DNA from: a virus
Virus record (IMG/VR): IMGVR_UViG_3300032224_001411
Coordinates: 1 to 64,000 of that record
DNA: 64,000 nucleotides
Direction: 5' to 3' (one strand)
In this document: positions 14,544 to 21,944 of the stretch, one piece after another
Layout of the letters: the number at the start of each line of letters is the position of its first letter
Numbering within the stretch: the first letter of the stretch is position 1
Notes under the pieces: model-generated
What the model was told of the DNA's origin: nothing
Database searches by the model: none
The model's input: only the letters and a program-made list of their open reading frames with translations
Position numbers and translations under genes: made by a program

Positions 14544-14667
14544 GTCAAGGGGTGTCGGGGCGGTTTCTTTTTTCAAAGAAACGGTTTTCACCGCGTAGCG
14601 GTCACCGCGAAGCGGGGTTTTGATTTTAGGGTTTTACGGTTTTTACGGTTTTTGCCCCCAGAAATGG

Positions 14668-14707
14668 GGAAAGCCCCTACAAGCCTAACACTTGTAGGGG
14701 ACTTTCC
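14668..14707 (-). terminator. Long hairpin after ssb
   Basis: GGAAAGCCCCTACAAG pairs with CTTGTAGGGG and ACTTTCC. Two more hairpins (near 14711-14735 and 14741-14770) lie between it and the ssb stop, so the end of ssb is strongly insulated. Confidence 0.75.
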
Positions 14708-14775
14708 AGCCGAGGAAAGTAGGGGAAACCTCGGCTACTGGTGGTGGGGAAACGGAAATAAACCCACCACCAAGA

Positions 14776-15165
14776 TTAGACTACTTCGGGTTCCTCAACC
14801 TTTGACGGTGCTACTATCCGAGTTGCGACAGCAGTTGCCCAGAACAAGTCGTGACCGATAACCTCTGCTTCGATTTCGACATTTGTACCGACCCTATCAT
14901 CAGTTGCCCAGTCGCGCACACGCAACCGACCTGAAACGATAATACGGTCACCTTTTGAGAGCGAGGGAACGCAGTTGATAGCAAGTTGCTTGTATGCGGT
15001 AATGGTGTACCAGTTGGTCGAACTGTCCACCCATTTCAGAGTTGTTTTGTCGAAACGGCGTTGTGGTGAAGCGAGTCGGAACGAGGTGATAGCAAGCCCC
15101 TCGCTGGTTACAATGTGGCGCGGTGTTGTGGCGATAAGCCCTGTGACTGTGATTATGTCAGACAC
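14776..15165 (-). CDS. ssb: Single-stranded DNA-binding protein
   Basis: 129 residues, GTG start after AAAGGAGAAATA. Shows the OB-fold order of SSB: ITVTGLIATTPRH, ITSFRLAS, a W-containing WYTITAYKQLA strand, KGDRIIVSGRLRVRDW and NVEIEAEVIG. It coats ssDNA at replication and recombination sites. The tail is short, without the usual acidic DDIPF tip but ending EEPEVV. Confidence 0.9.
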   Translation of the reverse strand: MSDIITVTGLIATTPRHIVTSEGLAITSFRLASPQRRFDKTTLKWVDSSTNWYTITAYKQLAINCVPSLSKGDRIIVSGRLRVRDWATDDRVGTNVEIEAEVIGHDLFWATAVATRIVAPSKVEEPEVV

Positions 15166-15195
15166 TATTTCTCCTTTGTTTAGGTTGGTATGATA

Positions 15196-15224
15196 AATCT
15201 ATCGGGTGAGAGATATATTGTCAA
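15196..15224 (-). promoter_or_regulatory. Promoter of ssb
   Basis: TTGACA, 17-base spacer, TAGATT on the minus strand. It overlaps the 3' end of the XRE gene, including its stop codon. Confidence 0.8.
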
Positions 15225-15474
15225 GTCGGGCGGGGCTGTTTTGTTTTTCGTTGGAAGTTTGTAGTTTCCACCCTGCCAGCGTAACAATGTCATAGACAGT
15301 CACACCAAGACCGTCTGCGATACTTTCTAGCACTTCGCTAGAAACTTCGTTGTGACCTCGTTCGATTTCCGAGAGGTGAGCGATAGAAACATACTTACTC
15401 ACATCAACGAGGTTCTTGCGCTTGTCCGTTCGGAGTTCGCGCAAGACCTCGCCAAGAGCCTCACGATACAGCAT
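15199..15474 (-). CDS. XRE-family HTH regulator
   Basis: 91 residues. LGEVLRELRTDKRKNLVDVSKYVSIAHLSEIERGHNEVSSEVLESIADGLGV is a Cro/C1-type helix-turn-helix, covering residues 7-60. A short basic tail follows. Its start overlaps the upstream stop (TAATG). A phage repressor, Cro or local regulator is likely. Its operator is unknown; the AACTTT-type sites and the leader hairpins are candidates only. Confidence 0.85.
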   Translation of the reverse strand: MLYREALGEVLRELRTDKRKNLVDVSKYVSIAHLSEIERGHNEVSSEVLESIADGLGVTVYDIVTLAGWKLQTSNEKQNSPARLDNISLTR

Positions 15475-15860
15475 TAGTAAACCACATCAGGTTCACAGCG
15501 CAGGGTTGGTTTGGGGACAGAGCCTTTGGTTTCTACTTCGTAGGTTTTACCCTCGTATTCGTAGTGACCATAGTCAGCGTTGATATAAACGGTGGGGCTG
15601 TCAATCCAACCTTCGTCACTTCCAGTTTCGGCAGTATAGATACCAAACGATACTTCACCGTCATACGCACCGAGATTGACCGAGAACTCGTGGAACAGTT
15701 GAGCCGTTAGATACGAGGGGTCACCGACCCGACCAGTCCGAGCCAAGACATTATGAACAGCCTGAACATTGTCCGTTCCTGACCAATGACCGTAGAAGCG
15801 GATTTCATTGTCGTTATCAAACGAGTTTGAGCGAATTACGATAAGCGAGCGATTTCCCAT
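15474..15860 (-). CDS. Hypothetical protein ending EPDVVY
   Basis: 128 residues from the ATG after AAAGGAAACCAAAA. Begins MGNRSLIVIRSN and holds a FYGHWSGTDN segment. The C-terminus is RCEPDVVY, related to the EPDLVY/EPDLIY ends at 17035, 17268 and 17518. Unknown function. Confidence 0.65.
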   Translation of the reverse strand: MGNRSLIVIRSNSFDNDNEIRFYGHWSGTDNVQAVHNVLARTGRVGDPSYLTAQLFHEFSVNLGAYDGEVSFGIYTAETGSDEGWIDSPTVYINADYGHYEYEGKTYEVETKGSVPKPTLRCEPDVVY

Positions 15861-15891
15861 TTTTGGTTTCCTTTCGTTGGGGGTACTGCCA

Positions 15892-15920
15892 AGTCTATAT
15901 TCGTGCGAAGTTCGTGTCAA
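15892..15920 (-). promoter_or_regulatory. Promoter of the 15474-15199 unit
   Basis: TTGACA, 17-base spacer, TAGACT on the minus strand. The TTGACA includes the stop codon of the upstream gene. Confidence 0.8.
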
Positions 15921-16168
15921 GTTGGAGTTACTAGGTCGGGTTCTATTTTTCCTAGTGGCTTGTAACAAATGTCACCTGTCCGAATTACAAACTGCTTACC
16001 GCAACATTGACAAGTGAAGTGAACCATTGGTTCACTATTGATTGAGGCTGTGTAGAGGTTTTTTATTTCGATAATCCGAGGTGCGTTATGTTGTGCCAAC
16101 TCGTAGCGGGAATATCCTGTGACTGCTGTTACTTCGGCATATTCAGTCGCTGACCGTATCTCCGTCAT
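15917..16168 (-). CDS. Small zinc-binding-like protein
   Basis: 83 residues, overlapping the upstream gene by 26 bases in another frame. CQCCG and a later C form a possible metal site. Ends KIEPDLVTPT, a variant of the EPDLVY tail. Start is not firmly fixed. Confidence 0.55.
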   Translation of the reverse strand: MTEIRSATEYAEVTAVTGYSRYELAQHNAPRIIEIKNLYTASINSEPMVHFTCQCCGKQFVIRTGDICYKPLGKIEPDLVTPT

Positions 16169-16496
16169 AGACTACATCACTCTCCTCGCCACAATCGGGG
16201 CAGGTCACCTCACCGTCAACACTTTTTGAGCCGTAGTGATACTCCCAGCAATCCTCACAACGGAACTCGCCAATAACGCTGTGAACCGCGTCTTGCCAGT
16301 CCTCGTTGATTTGTTCCCAAGTATAATCACCAATGGTAAAGTTTTCTATGACTTGTGCTTGGTGGGCTTCTGTTGCGGTAAAGCCGTTATTTTGGTCATC
16401 ACCGACTTCGCTACCAGTCCAGTAAAGAAACATAATTGGTTCGTCTGGGTTCATAGCGGAAAGCGTTTTGATTACATCTGCGACTGTTTGTGCCAT
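16143..16496 (-). CDS. Zinc-ribbon protein
   Basis: 117 residues from the ATG after GAAAGGAAAAAAA. MAQTVADVIKTLSAMNPDEPIMF is a helix-strand start; CEDC and CPDCG form a C-terminal ribbon. The N-terminal phrase resembles small phage proteins of unknown function. Confidence 0.7.
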   Translation of the reverse strand: MAQTVADVIKTLSAMNPDEPIMFLYWTGSEVGDDQNNGFTATEAHQAQVIENFTIGDYTWEQINEDWQDAVHSVIGEFRCEDCWEYHYGSKSVDGEVTCPDCGEESDVVYDGDTVSD

Positions 16497-16539
16497 TTTT
16501 TTTCCTTTCGACAAGTCTAATCCTATACCATTTGGAGAG

Positions 16540-16576
16540 GCGAGGCACTTCCCGAGGGGGGTGAGAAGTGCCTCGC
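16540..16576 (-). terminator. Strong hairpin terminator
   Basis: GCGAGGCACTT pairs perfectly with AAGTGCCTCGC. A second hairpin (GGCAGGG/CCCTGCC, 16579-16606) lies next to it. Together they end the 16614 transcript. Confidence 0.75.
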
Positions 16577-16613
16577 GTGGCAGGGGAAATGGAAGAAACC
16601 CTGCCCTACCTAC

Positions 16614-16952
16614 CTACGCCTTTGTGGTAGGGGCTTGGATTGTCGTGATGAAGTCGTATTCAGTCACGCGCTTGGTGGCTTCGTAGGCAACAGGAAAGTC
16701 AATTTCCAGAGCCTTGCTGTCCACAGTGGTTCGCTTGCGGAAAGCAAGCGAGAGAACCTGAAAGCCGTTGATTGTTCCAACGGTGGCTTCACCAAGAGCC
16801 TCGCGGATTTCTTTTTCCGCTTGCGCTTTGACTTCCTCGGCTTCTTTGATGATTTGCTTGGCTTCGACAAATGCCGTGAGAGCCTTACGAGCCTTTGCTT
16901 TTAGTTCGACCTTATCGGTCTGTGCTTCGGTTTTGGTTTTGGTGCTAGTCAT
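16614..16952 (-). CDS. Helical protein, paralogue of 10815-11129
   Basis: 112 residues from the ATG after GGGAAGTAGTCGAA. A long charged helix (KQIIKEAEEVKAQAEKEIREALG) leads into EATVGTINGFQVLSLAFRKRTTVDSKALEIDFPVAYEATKRVTEYDFI. The order and key residues match the 10815 gene. Two diverged copies 6 kb apart suggest duplication inside the array. Confidence 0.7.
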   Translation of the reverse strand: MTSTKTKTEAQTDKVELKAKARKALTAFVEAKQIIKEAEEVKAQAEKEIREALGEATVGTINGFQVLSLAFRKRTTVDSKALEIDFPVAYEATKRVTEYDFITTIQAPTTKA

Positions 16953-17004
16953 TTCGACTACTTCCCTTCTGTCGTTTTGTCTGGTCGGGTTCGACCTATT
17001 AGAA

Positions 17005-17033
17005 ATACTACGCTTGTTGAGAACTCTTGTCAA
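17005..17033 (-). promoter_or_regulatory. Promoter of the 16614 gene
   Basis: TTGACA, 17-base spacer, TAGTAT on the minus strand. Confidence 0.8.
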
Positions 17034-17034
17034 G

Positions 17035-17268
17035 TCAGTAAATCAAATCGGGTTCTTGGGCTGTGGGGCTTGGGGTACGAGCATAGACAAACTCCTCAAT
17101 CTCATCTACATATACATCTCCACCAGACCAGTCACCAAACTCCTCGTCTGCGTGGTGTCCGTTGTCAAGGAGTTCGTTGCCAAGTTCCTTGGCTTCATCC
17201 TCATTGTCAGCCTCAACTTCCACCGAGTACCAGACATAGGCACATTTCTGAACGCGATACTTTGCCAT
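17035..17268 (-). CDS. Small acidic protein ending EPDLIY
   Basis: 77 residues. MAKYRVQKCAYVWYSVEVEADNEDEA is a beta-strand plus helix pattern shared with the next gene upstream. Ends AQEPDLIY. Start overlaps the upstream stop (TAATG). Probable paralogue of 17268-17498. Confidence 0.65.
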   Translation of the reverse strand: MAKYRVQKCAYVWYSVEVEADNEDEAKELGNELLDNGHHADEEFGDWSGGDVYVDEIEEFVYARTPSPTAQEPDLIY

Positions 17269-17498
17269 TAGTACACCAAGTCTGGTTCTTCTTTGGGGGT
17301 TTTGTTTGCTGGGTCGGTGGCGTTCTCGTCAATCAAGTCGGTTTCGCCCTCATCCCAGTATTCCCCAAAGTCACTATCATCCTCGTCACCGCTGGCAATC
17401 CTCTCAACGCCAATGTCATACGCTTCATCCTCGCTGTCAGCGTACACATCTACATAGTGGTAACTCGTTGAGCCGAGTGTAATTCGATACAATCCCAT
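17268..17498 (-). CDS. Small acidic protein ending EPDLVY
   Basis: 76 residues. MGLYRITLGSTSYHYVDVYADSEDEAYDIG matches the layout of 17035 (strand, then xADxEDEA helix). Very acidic. Ends KEEPDLVY. Start after GAAAGGAAAGACA. Unknown function. Confidence 0.65.
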   Translation of the reverse strand: MGLYRITLGSTSYHYVDVYADSEDEAYDIGVERIASGDEDDSDFGEYWDEGETDLIDENATDPANKTPKEEPDLVY

Positions 17499-17517
17499 TG
17501 TCTTTCCTTTCGTCAGC

Positions 17518-18249
17518 CTAGTAAACTAGGTCGGGTTCTTGTGCGCTGGGGTCAATGATACCGTTTTCCTTGTTCCAGCGCAAGATTTCCTCGGCTCGGT
17601 CGGGGCAGTCCTCGTACCAGTCGTTCGGTTCGTCAGCCCACGCGCAGTTACAACTATCCTCGCGGTCACGCTCAACATAGTCAGCGTGGCTGTCGGGGAT
17701 ATCCCACTCCTCGTCAATGACAATGGAACGCTCTCCATTATCATCAGGGTCGCTGGCAGACCACTCCGCGCCAAAGCCTTGTTCTTCTTCCCAGTTGAGG
17801 GTCATATCCAACGAGGGAAACTTGTTCATTAGAGTTCTTAGAAACTCCTCGGGTGGTGACCAAGGAGTTTGGAACTGAACCTGAAAGAAAGAATTACTGT
17901 CCTCGTTCTCCTCTGTCCAGACATAGACTTCGGAACAATCCCATTTACAACCCCACTCTGACAAGTTCCAGTTGTACCAGTTGTATTGAGTATTGCCAAC
18001 TTCCTCGCCATTTTCCCAGCCTTTTTTGCCATAGTATTCCTCGATCTTGTCGGCAGGTGGAGAAACAAACGCGAGGAAAGAGAACCCACCATTATCGTCA
18101 TAGCGGAGTTCAGTCCGTTCGCCCTTGTCGTTTTCGACCCAGCCCTGCGGAACATCTTTTCCAACGAGCGACAGAAACTCAATCATCTCGGGATTATCCG
18201 ATTTTCCATTGGAACTTACGGTGAGAGTGTTGCTTACCCAGTTTGGCAT
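17518..18249 (-). CDS. Api92-like (DUF1281-type) protein ending EPDLVY
   Basis: 243 residues. The MPNWVSNTLTV start and the following acidic, W-rich region (NWYNWNLSEWGCKWDCSEV, FQTPWSPPEEFLRTL) fit the ferredoxin-like Api92 family found in phages and mobile elements; function unknown. Its C-terminal CNCAW and the AQEPDLVY end are unusual additions. Own promoter 18280-18308. Confidence 0.75.
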   Translation of the reverse strand: MPNWVSNTLTVSSNGKSDNPEMIEFLSLVGKDVPQGWVENDKGERTELRYDDNGGFSFLAFVSPPADKIEEYYGKKGWENGEEVGNTQYNWYNWNLSEWGCKWDCSEVYVWTEENEDSNSFFQVQFQTPWSPPEEFLRTLMNKFPSLDMTLNWEEEQGFGAEWSASDPDDNGERSIVIDEEWDIPDSHADYVERDREDSCNCAWADEPNDWYEDCPDRAEEILRWNKENGIIDPSAQEPDLVY

Positions 18250-18279
18250 TTTCGTTGTCCTTTCGTTTGCCTGTTACTG

Positions 18280-18308
18280 ATACTACGCTCGTTCGTTGTT
18301 CGTGTCAA
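18280..18308 (-). promoter_or_regulatory. Promoter of the 17518 gene
   Basis: TTGACA, 17-base spacer, TAGTAT on the minus strand. Confidence 0.8.
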
Positions 18309-18317
18309 GTTGAGGTT

Positions 18318-18353
18318 GGTGGCAGGGAGAAAGGTGAGAAACGCCCTGCCACC
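18318..18353 (-). terminator. Hairpin terminator of the VWA gene
   Basis: GGTGGCAGGG pairs perfectly with CCCTGCCACC, seven bases past the 18360 stop. Confidence 0.75.
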
Positions 18354-18359
18354 AAGTTT

Positions 18360-20171
18360 CTATGAGTTCTTGCGACCAATCCGCGACAGAACTTCTGCGC
18401 CAGCAGTTCCAATCAGAACTGCCGACTTCTCAATCTCGTCAGCGTTCAGTTTTACGACCTGACCATTCGTGCCAGCGAGGTAGGGGTCAATGATGTTGGT
18501 GTAATTATCGAAAGTCAGCCAGAGAACCGCCACGCCTTTTTTCTCACACTCCTGAACCCAAGCCCTTGCCCTTTTGCTTTCCTCGTTCGTGTATTGACCG
18601 TCAGAAACGACCACGAGCATTTTTGCGCCCTGACTGTCCAGCAGAGTGAGGTGGCTGTCCAGAGCGCGGAACGCTTGGTCAAACTTCTCTGTGCCGTCTG
18701 GGGCAGACCACACGCGAACCTCGTCAAGTTTCTCTCCAAGTCGAAGTGTCGGGAATACCCCCGAGCCGTAATAGACCATAGCAGTCCGAGCCTGAACGCG
18801 CCGACCTGCGTTGGCGAGAACCCACGCTGTCGTTGCCATAGGGTTCATAGCCATACCCATTGACCCCGATATATCTACCATTACGCCAATCGTCAGAGTT
18901 GGCTCGTCTGTGTGCTTACGAGTTTTGGCTTCCCACGCTTCGACTGGCGTGAATACGCCCTTGCTCTCCAAAGCCTTTGCCTGAACAAGAGAGCGAGTTC
19001 GCAACCGACCAGCAGGGAGAACCGAGCGAACTGTGGTCACATCACGCTCACGATACTTTGCCTTTTCCAGAAGTTGCCCGACCTTGACCGAGGCTACGCG
19101 CTCGGCAGAAGTTGGTTTACGAGTTTCCACGAGCGTAGAGCCAGAGCCATTAGTTCCCTGCTCACCAGTTGATTTCGCAAAGACCTTGCCCTGCTCAACC
19201 TTGCCCTGCTGTCGGCGTTTGCCGTCAGCGTTGCGTTCTTTCGCTTCGTCAGCCCACTTCTCGCTCTGCTCACGCTGGGAGAGGCTGTCGTTGGCTCGGA
19301 ATGAGGTTTCGTCTGCGCTTTCTGCGATTGCTTCTGCGATTGCTTTGGCAAGAGCCTTGCCCATTCCCTCGCCCTCACCCTCGCTGGGTTCTCCACCCTC
19401 GCCCTCGCCCTCACCCTTTTCCTTTTCGCGTTCGGAAACAAGTTGTTCCCACTCACGCGCCAGAGCGTACAGAGGTTCTGGGTTCTTGTGTGCTGTGTAG
19501 TTTTGAGCCTTACGCCAGATAGCGCGGAGTTGGTCATAGAGTTCTTGACCGAGGTTATCCACCGCAAGGGCAATTACATCTGCCACATCTCGCTTGTCCA
19601 GAACCCCAGCGTCTATTCGCGCACCGACCAGCGCACCGACCTGCGCGAAAGCGCGAGTTCCCGATAGTTTGGAAAGTGTTTCCTCGTCAAGTTCGCCCAG
19701 CACGATTTCCATAGCGGAAGCGCGGAGAAAGTCACGATTGTCGGGAAAGGTCAGAACGCCAAGAGCCTCAATTCGACTTTCCTCTAACAAGTGAAGTGCC
19801 TTGTTCTCGCTCTCGGAAAGTTCCTTGCTTGCCTTTTCCAAATCCCAAAGAGTGAACCGAGCGTGTAGTGCTTCGTGGAGAATTGCCCCAGTTGCTTTTG
19901 GGAACTCGTACTGCTCGTCACGATTGTTGAGGTCACCGACCCACTTCGGGTCAGCGATACCAAATGCGTTCTTGGCGTGGATTTCGATTTCAGCCAAGCG
20001 AGGGTCAAACAGAGCGATTGAGGTTTTACCGCTTTTGAGGTCACCCCCGAGGTACACCACCAAATCATTTCGTTCTGCCCAGTTGTTTACCAGTTGCCCG
20101 ACCTGCGAACCTACCGCAAGCCATTCCGAGGGAGTGTGCTTCACTCCACTTGTGTTTCCAAAGTGCGACAT
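18360..20171 (-). CDS. Metallopeptidase-like protein with VWA domain
   Basis: 603 residues from the ATG after GAAAGGTGAAAATA; the 29 upstream codons are leader. Near residue 100 ILHEALHARF is an HExxH zinc site with LLEESRIEALG downstream. A low-complexity acidic linker (GEGEGGEPSEGEGEG) follows near residue 250. The C-terminal VWA domain starts with the MIDAS motif VDISGSMG near residue 435 and has VVVSDGQ. This layout fits the DUF2201/CobT-like partners of MoxR ATPases. With the MoxR gene just upstream it likely forms an ATP-driven remodelling pair; the target is unknown. Confidence 0.85.
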   Translation of the reverse strand: MSHFGNTSGVKHTPSEWLAVGSQVGQLVNNWAERNDLVVYLGGDLKSGKTSIALFDPRLAEIEIHAKNAFGIADPKWVGDLNNRDEQYEFPKATGAILHEALHARFTLWDLEKASKELSESENKALHLLEESRIEALGVLTFPDNRDFLRASAMEIVLGELDEETLSKLSGTRAFAQVGALVGARIDAGVLDKRDVADVIALAVDNLGQELYDQLRAIWRKAQNYTAHKNPEPLYALAREWEQLVSEREKEKGEGEGEGGEPSEGEGEGMGKALAKAIAEAIAESADETSFRANDSLSQREQSEKWADEAKERNADGKRRQQGKVEQGKVFAKSTGEQGTNGSGSTLVETRKPTSAERVASVKVGQLLEKAKYRERDVTTVRSVLPAGRLRTRSLVQAKALESKGVFTPVEAWEAKTRKHTDEPTLTIGVMVDISGSMGMAMNPMATTAWVLANAGRRVQARTAMVYYGSGVFPTLRLGEKLDEVRVWSAPDGTEKFDQAFRALDSHLTLLDSQGAKMLVVVSDGQYTNEESKRARAWVQECEKKGVAVLWLTFDNYTNIIDPYLAGTNGQVVKLNADEIEKSAVLIGTAGAEVLSRIGRKNS

Positions 20172-20200
20172 TATTTTCACCTTTCGTTGTCGTTGCTTCG

Positions 20201-20230
20201 ATTGTATGTCCAGACCCCCACTCTTGTCAA
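20201..20230 (-). promoter_or_regulatory. Promoter of the VWA gene
   Basis: TTGACA, 18-base spacer, TACAAT on the minus strand. Confidence 0.75.
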
Positions 20231-20240
20231 ATGAGAGAGT

Positions 20241-20271
20241 GGGGCAGGTAGCCACCATAACTACCTGCCCC
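20241..20271 (-). terminator. Hairpin after the MoxR gene
   Basis: GGGGCAGGTAG pairs perfectly with CTACCTGCCCC, so the MoxR and VWA genes are separate transcription units despite being partners. Confidence 0.75.
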
Positions 20272-20302
20272 GACCTGCTAGGGGTACAGAAAGGACAAGA
20301 CC

Positions 20303-21346
20303 CTAGATTTTAGCAGGTACACATTCCTCGCCAAAGACCCGACTAAATACTTCGACCACAACAGGGCGGTCATTTTCGGGTGACGAGGCAATTAGGTTTT
20401 CGATTGCGAACTTTGTACCAAAGGTGTTGGCGAGGTTGCGGAAAGCAAGCAGTTCTCGGAACTGTGGTGACCACGAGATTTCTCCTGACTGTTGCTTCTT
20501 GGAGAGGTTTTGAGCGCAGGTCACCGCAGTAGCAGGTACGCCCAACTTCTTTGCCAAAGCCCAGTCAGTTGTCATTTCTACCTGCGCCACAAAGCGCGAG
20601 AGCAGAGCCTCTGACAGTCGAACGCCAACAGCGTTGGGGTTCGTAGCACCAACGACATAGAAGCCGTCTTTTGCCTTGATTGTGCCACGCTCGGGGTTCT
20701 GCGTAATGGTCAGTTCTCGTCTGCCGTCAATCAGTCCATAGACCACCGAGAGAACTTTGGGGTCAATCAGACCAATCTCGTCAATGAGGAGAACCTTGCC
20801 CTGCTCGGCGCAACGAGTGAGTGCGCCGTCAATCCACTCAAAGCCACCCGAGGGAGTTTGGACATAGCCACCAACGAGGTCAGCGACTTCCGTATCCCCA
20901 GAGCCGAGGATTGTTTCCAGTTCCTCACCAAAGGTTGCCTCAACGAGTGCCGTCTTACCGCACCCTGGCGCACCATAGAACAGAGCGTATTGGCTGGTTT
21001 CGCGCAACTTGCGAAGTACCTCAACATCAACATTCTCGGAAGTACCCCAGTTACGCGAGTAGTAAAGTTCACCATTCGGGCGAGGGTAAGAGGTTTCACC
21101 CGATAGGGTTTCTGCTTCCACGATTTTCGCTTTCTTGGTTGTGCCAGTTCCGCGCTTGGTGAGCGTTCCAGCAATCGGGGTGTGAGCCGAGAGCGTATCG
21201 CTGTCAGCGAGGAGTGCGGAGTACCCCTGACCTGCTATCGAAGTCAAGAGTTCTCCAAGACCCTCATACATTCTATCAGTCGTGGCGATACGCTCTTTTT
21301 CTGATAGTGCTTGGAGTTCTATATCTGTAATGGTGTTCGTAGGCAT
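20303..21346 (-). CDS. MoxR-family AAA+ ATPase
   Basis: 347 residues. Walker A YGAPGCGKT near residue 125, Walker B VLLIDEIGL, sensor FYVVGATNPN and an arginine-finger-like LSRFVAQVEM segment. MoxR ATPases act with VWA proteins to assemble or activate complexes. The VWA partner lies immediately downstream. It may be co-transcribed with 21362, 15 bases upstream. Confidence 0.9.
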   Translation of the reverse strand: MPTNTITDIELQALSEKERIATTDRMYEGLGELLTSIAGQGYSALLADSDTLSAHTPIAGTLTKRGTGTTKKAKIVEAETLSGETSYPRPNGELYYSRNWGTSENVDVEVLRKLRETSQYALFYGAPGCGKTALVEATFGEELETILGSGDTEVADLVGGYVQTPSGGFEWIDGALTRCAEQGKVLLIDEIGLIDPKVLSVVYGLIDGRRELTITQNPERGTIKAKDGFYVVGATNPNAVGVRLSEALLSRFVAQVEMTTDWALAKKLGVPATAVTCAQNLSKKQQSGEISWSPQFRELLAFRNLANTFGTKFAIENLIASSPENDRPVVVEVFSRVFGEECVPAKI

Positions 21347-21361
21347 TTTGGTTGTCCTTTC

Positions 21362-21865
21362 CTATTCTACGATTTCGGTGATTAGTTCCTCGGGGAAGTT
21401 GGCTTCCTTACGAGCGCGACCAATCCTGCGGATTAGTGCTTGTGGTGTGTTCCAAGAAACGGTGTCAATCAAATCCTCTAACGAGAACTCAATGGCAAGT
21501 GGCTTCTCAACTAACGACCACTCGTTATTGTAAAGATTGTTGAGGAGAGTTGTCAAATCAACAATAGTTTTGTTGGCAAGCGTGAGCGCGTGGTCGGGGT
21601 CAGAGAGTTCTTTGATTTCCCCGATACACATATCTTTGCGGATAGCGACAACATCTGTGTTCGCTGTCGTGTAGCACCGCCACGGCTTTTTTGGTGACCA
21701 CGAGGAAATCTGCCTACGCCAAGTAGAAACAGGAACATACTTTCCTTTATCGTCAATACCCTCGGGAGTGAGGATAATCTGTGCTGTGTTTACGCCCTTG
21801 CGGAACTCCAAGTAGAGTGCCTTGCCAATCAGGTTGGCGTGGTTGGGGATTGCTTCATCAGTCAT
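21362..21865 (-). CDS. Hypothetical protein upstream of MoxR
   Basis: 167 residues, no recognised domain. The N-terminal half is beta-rich (ALYLEFRKGVNTAQIILTPEG...YVPVSTWRRQISSWSPKKPW), the rest helical (IRRIGRARKEANFPEELI). Tight spacing to the MoxR gene suggests a shared operon under the 21909 promoter. Confidence 0.65.
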   Translation of the reverse strand: MTDEAIPNHANLIGKALYLEFRKGVNTAQIILTPEGIDDKGKYVPVSTWRRQISSWSPKKPWRCYTTANTDVVAIRKDMCIGEIKELSDPDHALTLANKTIVDLTTLLNNLYNNEWSLVEKPLAIEFSLEDLIDTVSWNTPQALIRRIGRARKEANFPEELITEIVE

Positions 21866-21908
21866 TGTTTGTCCTTTCGTTTGACTGGTGGATTTTGCTT
21901 ACAAGTCG

Positions 21909-21937
21909 AACTTACACTTGTTTGTTGTTCGTGTCAA
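21909..21937 (-). promoter_or_regulatory. Promoter of the 21362-20303 unit
   Basis: TTGACA, 17-base spacer, TAAGTT on the minus strand. Confidence 0.7.
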
Positions 21938-21944
21938 GTTGAGA

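Larger units (their letters stand above)
3571..14775 (-). repeat. Modular array of short genes with conserved spacers
   Basis: The spacers between these minus-strand genes share one plan. On the plus strand, from gene start to next gene end, they hold a promoter, a G-rich tract with TTTGTTTTT, one to four inverted repeats closed by GCGNAGC (for example near 3591, 3607, 3639, 4268, 4913, 4927, 5663, 6348, 7060, 7540, 8103, 9450, 9470, 10023, 10664, 12680, 14594), repeats of GGTTTTACGGTTTTT, and a terminator. The arms of the inverted repeats differ but the loop is constant. The arrangement stops abruptly near 14.7 kb. Confidence 0.85.

Noticed and set aside
3571-14775. CRISPR array from the regular repeats in spacers
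   Set aside because: Repeats are diverged, differ in length, lie between genes, and no short unique spacers or cas genes occur.
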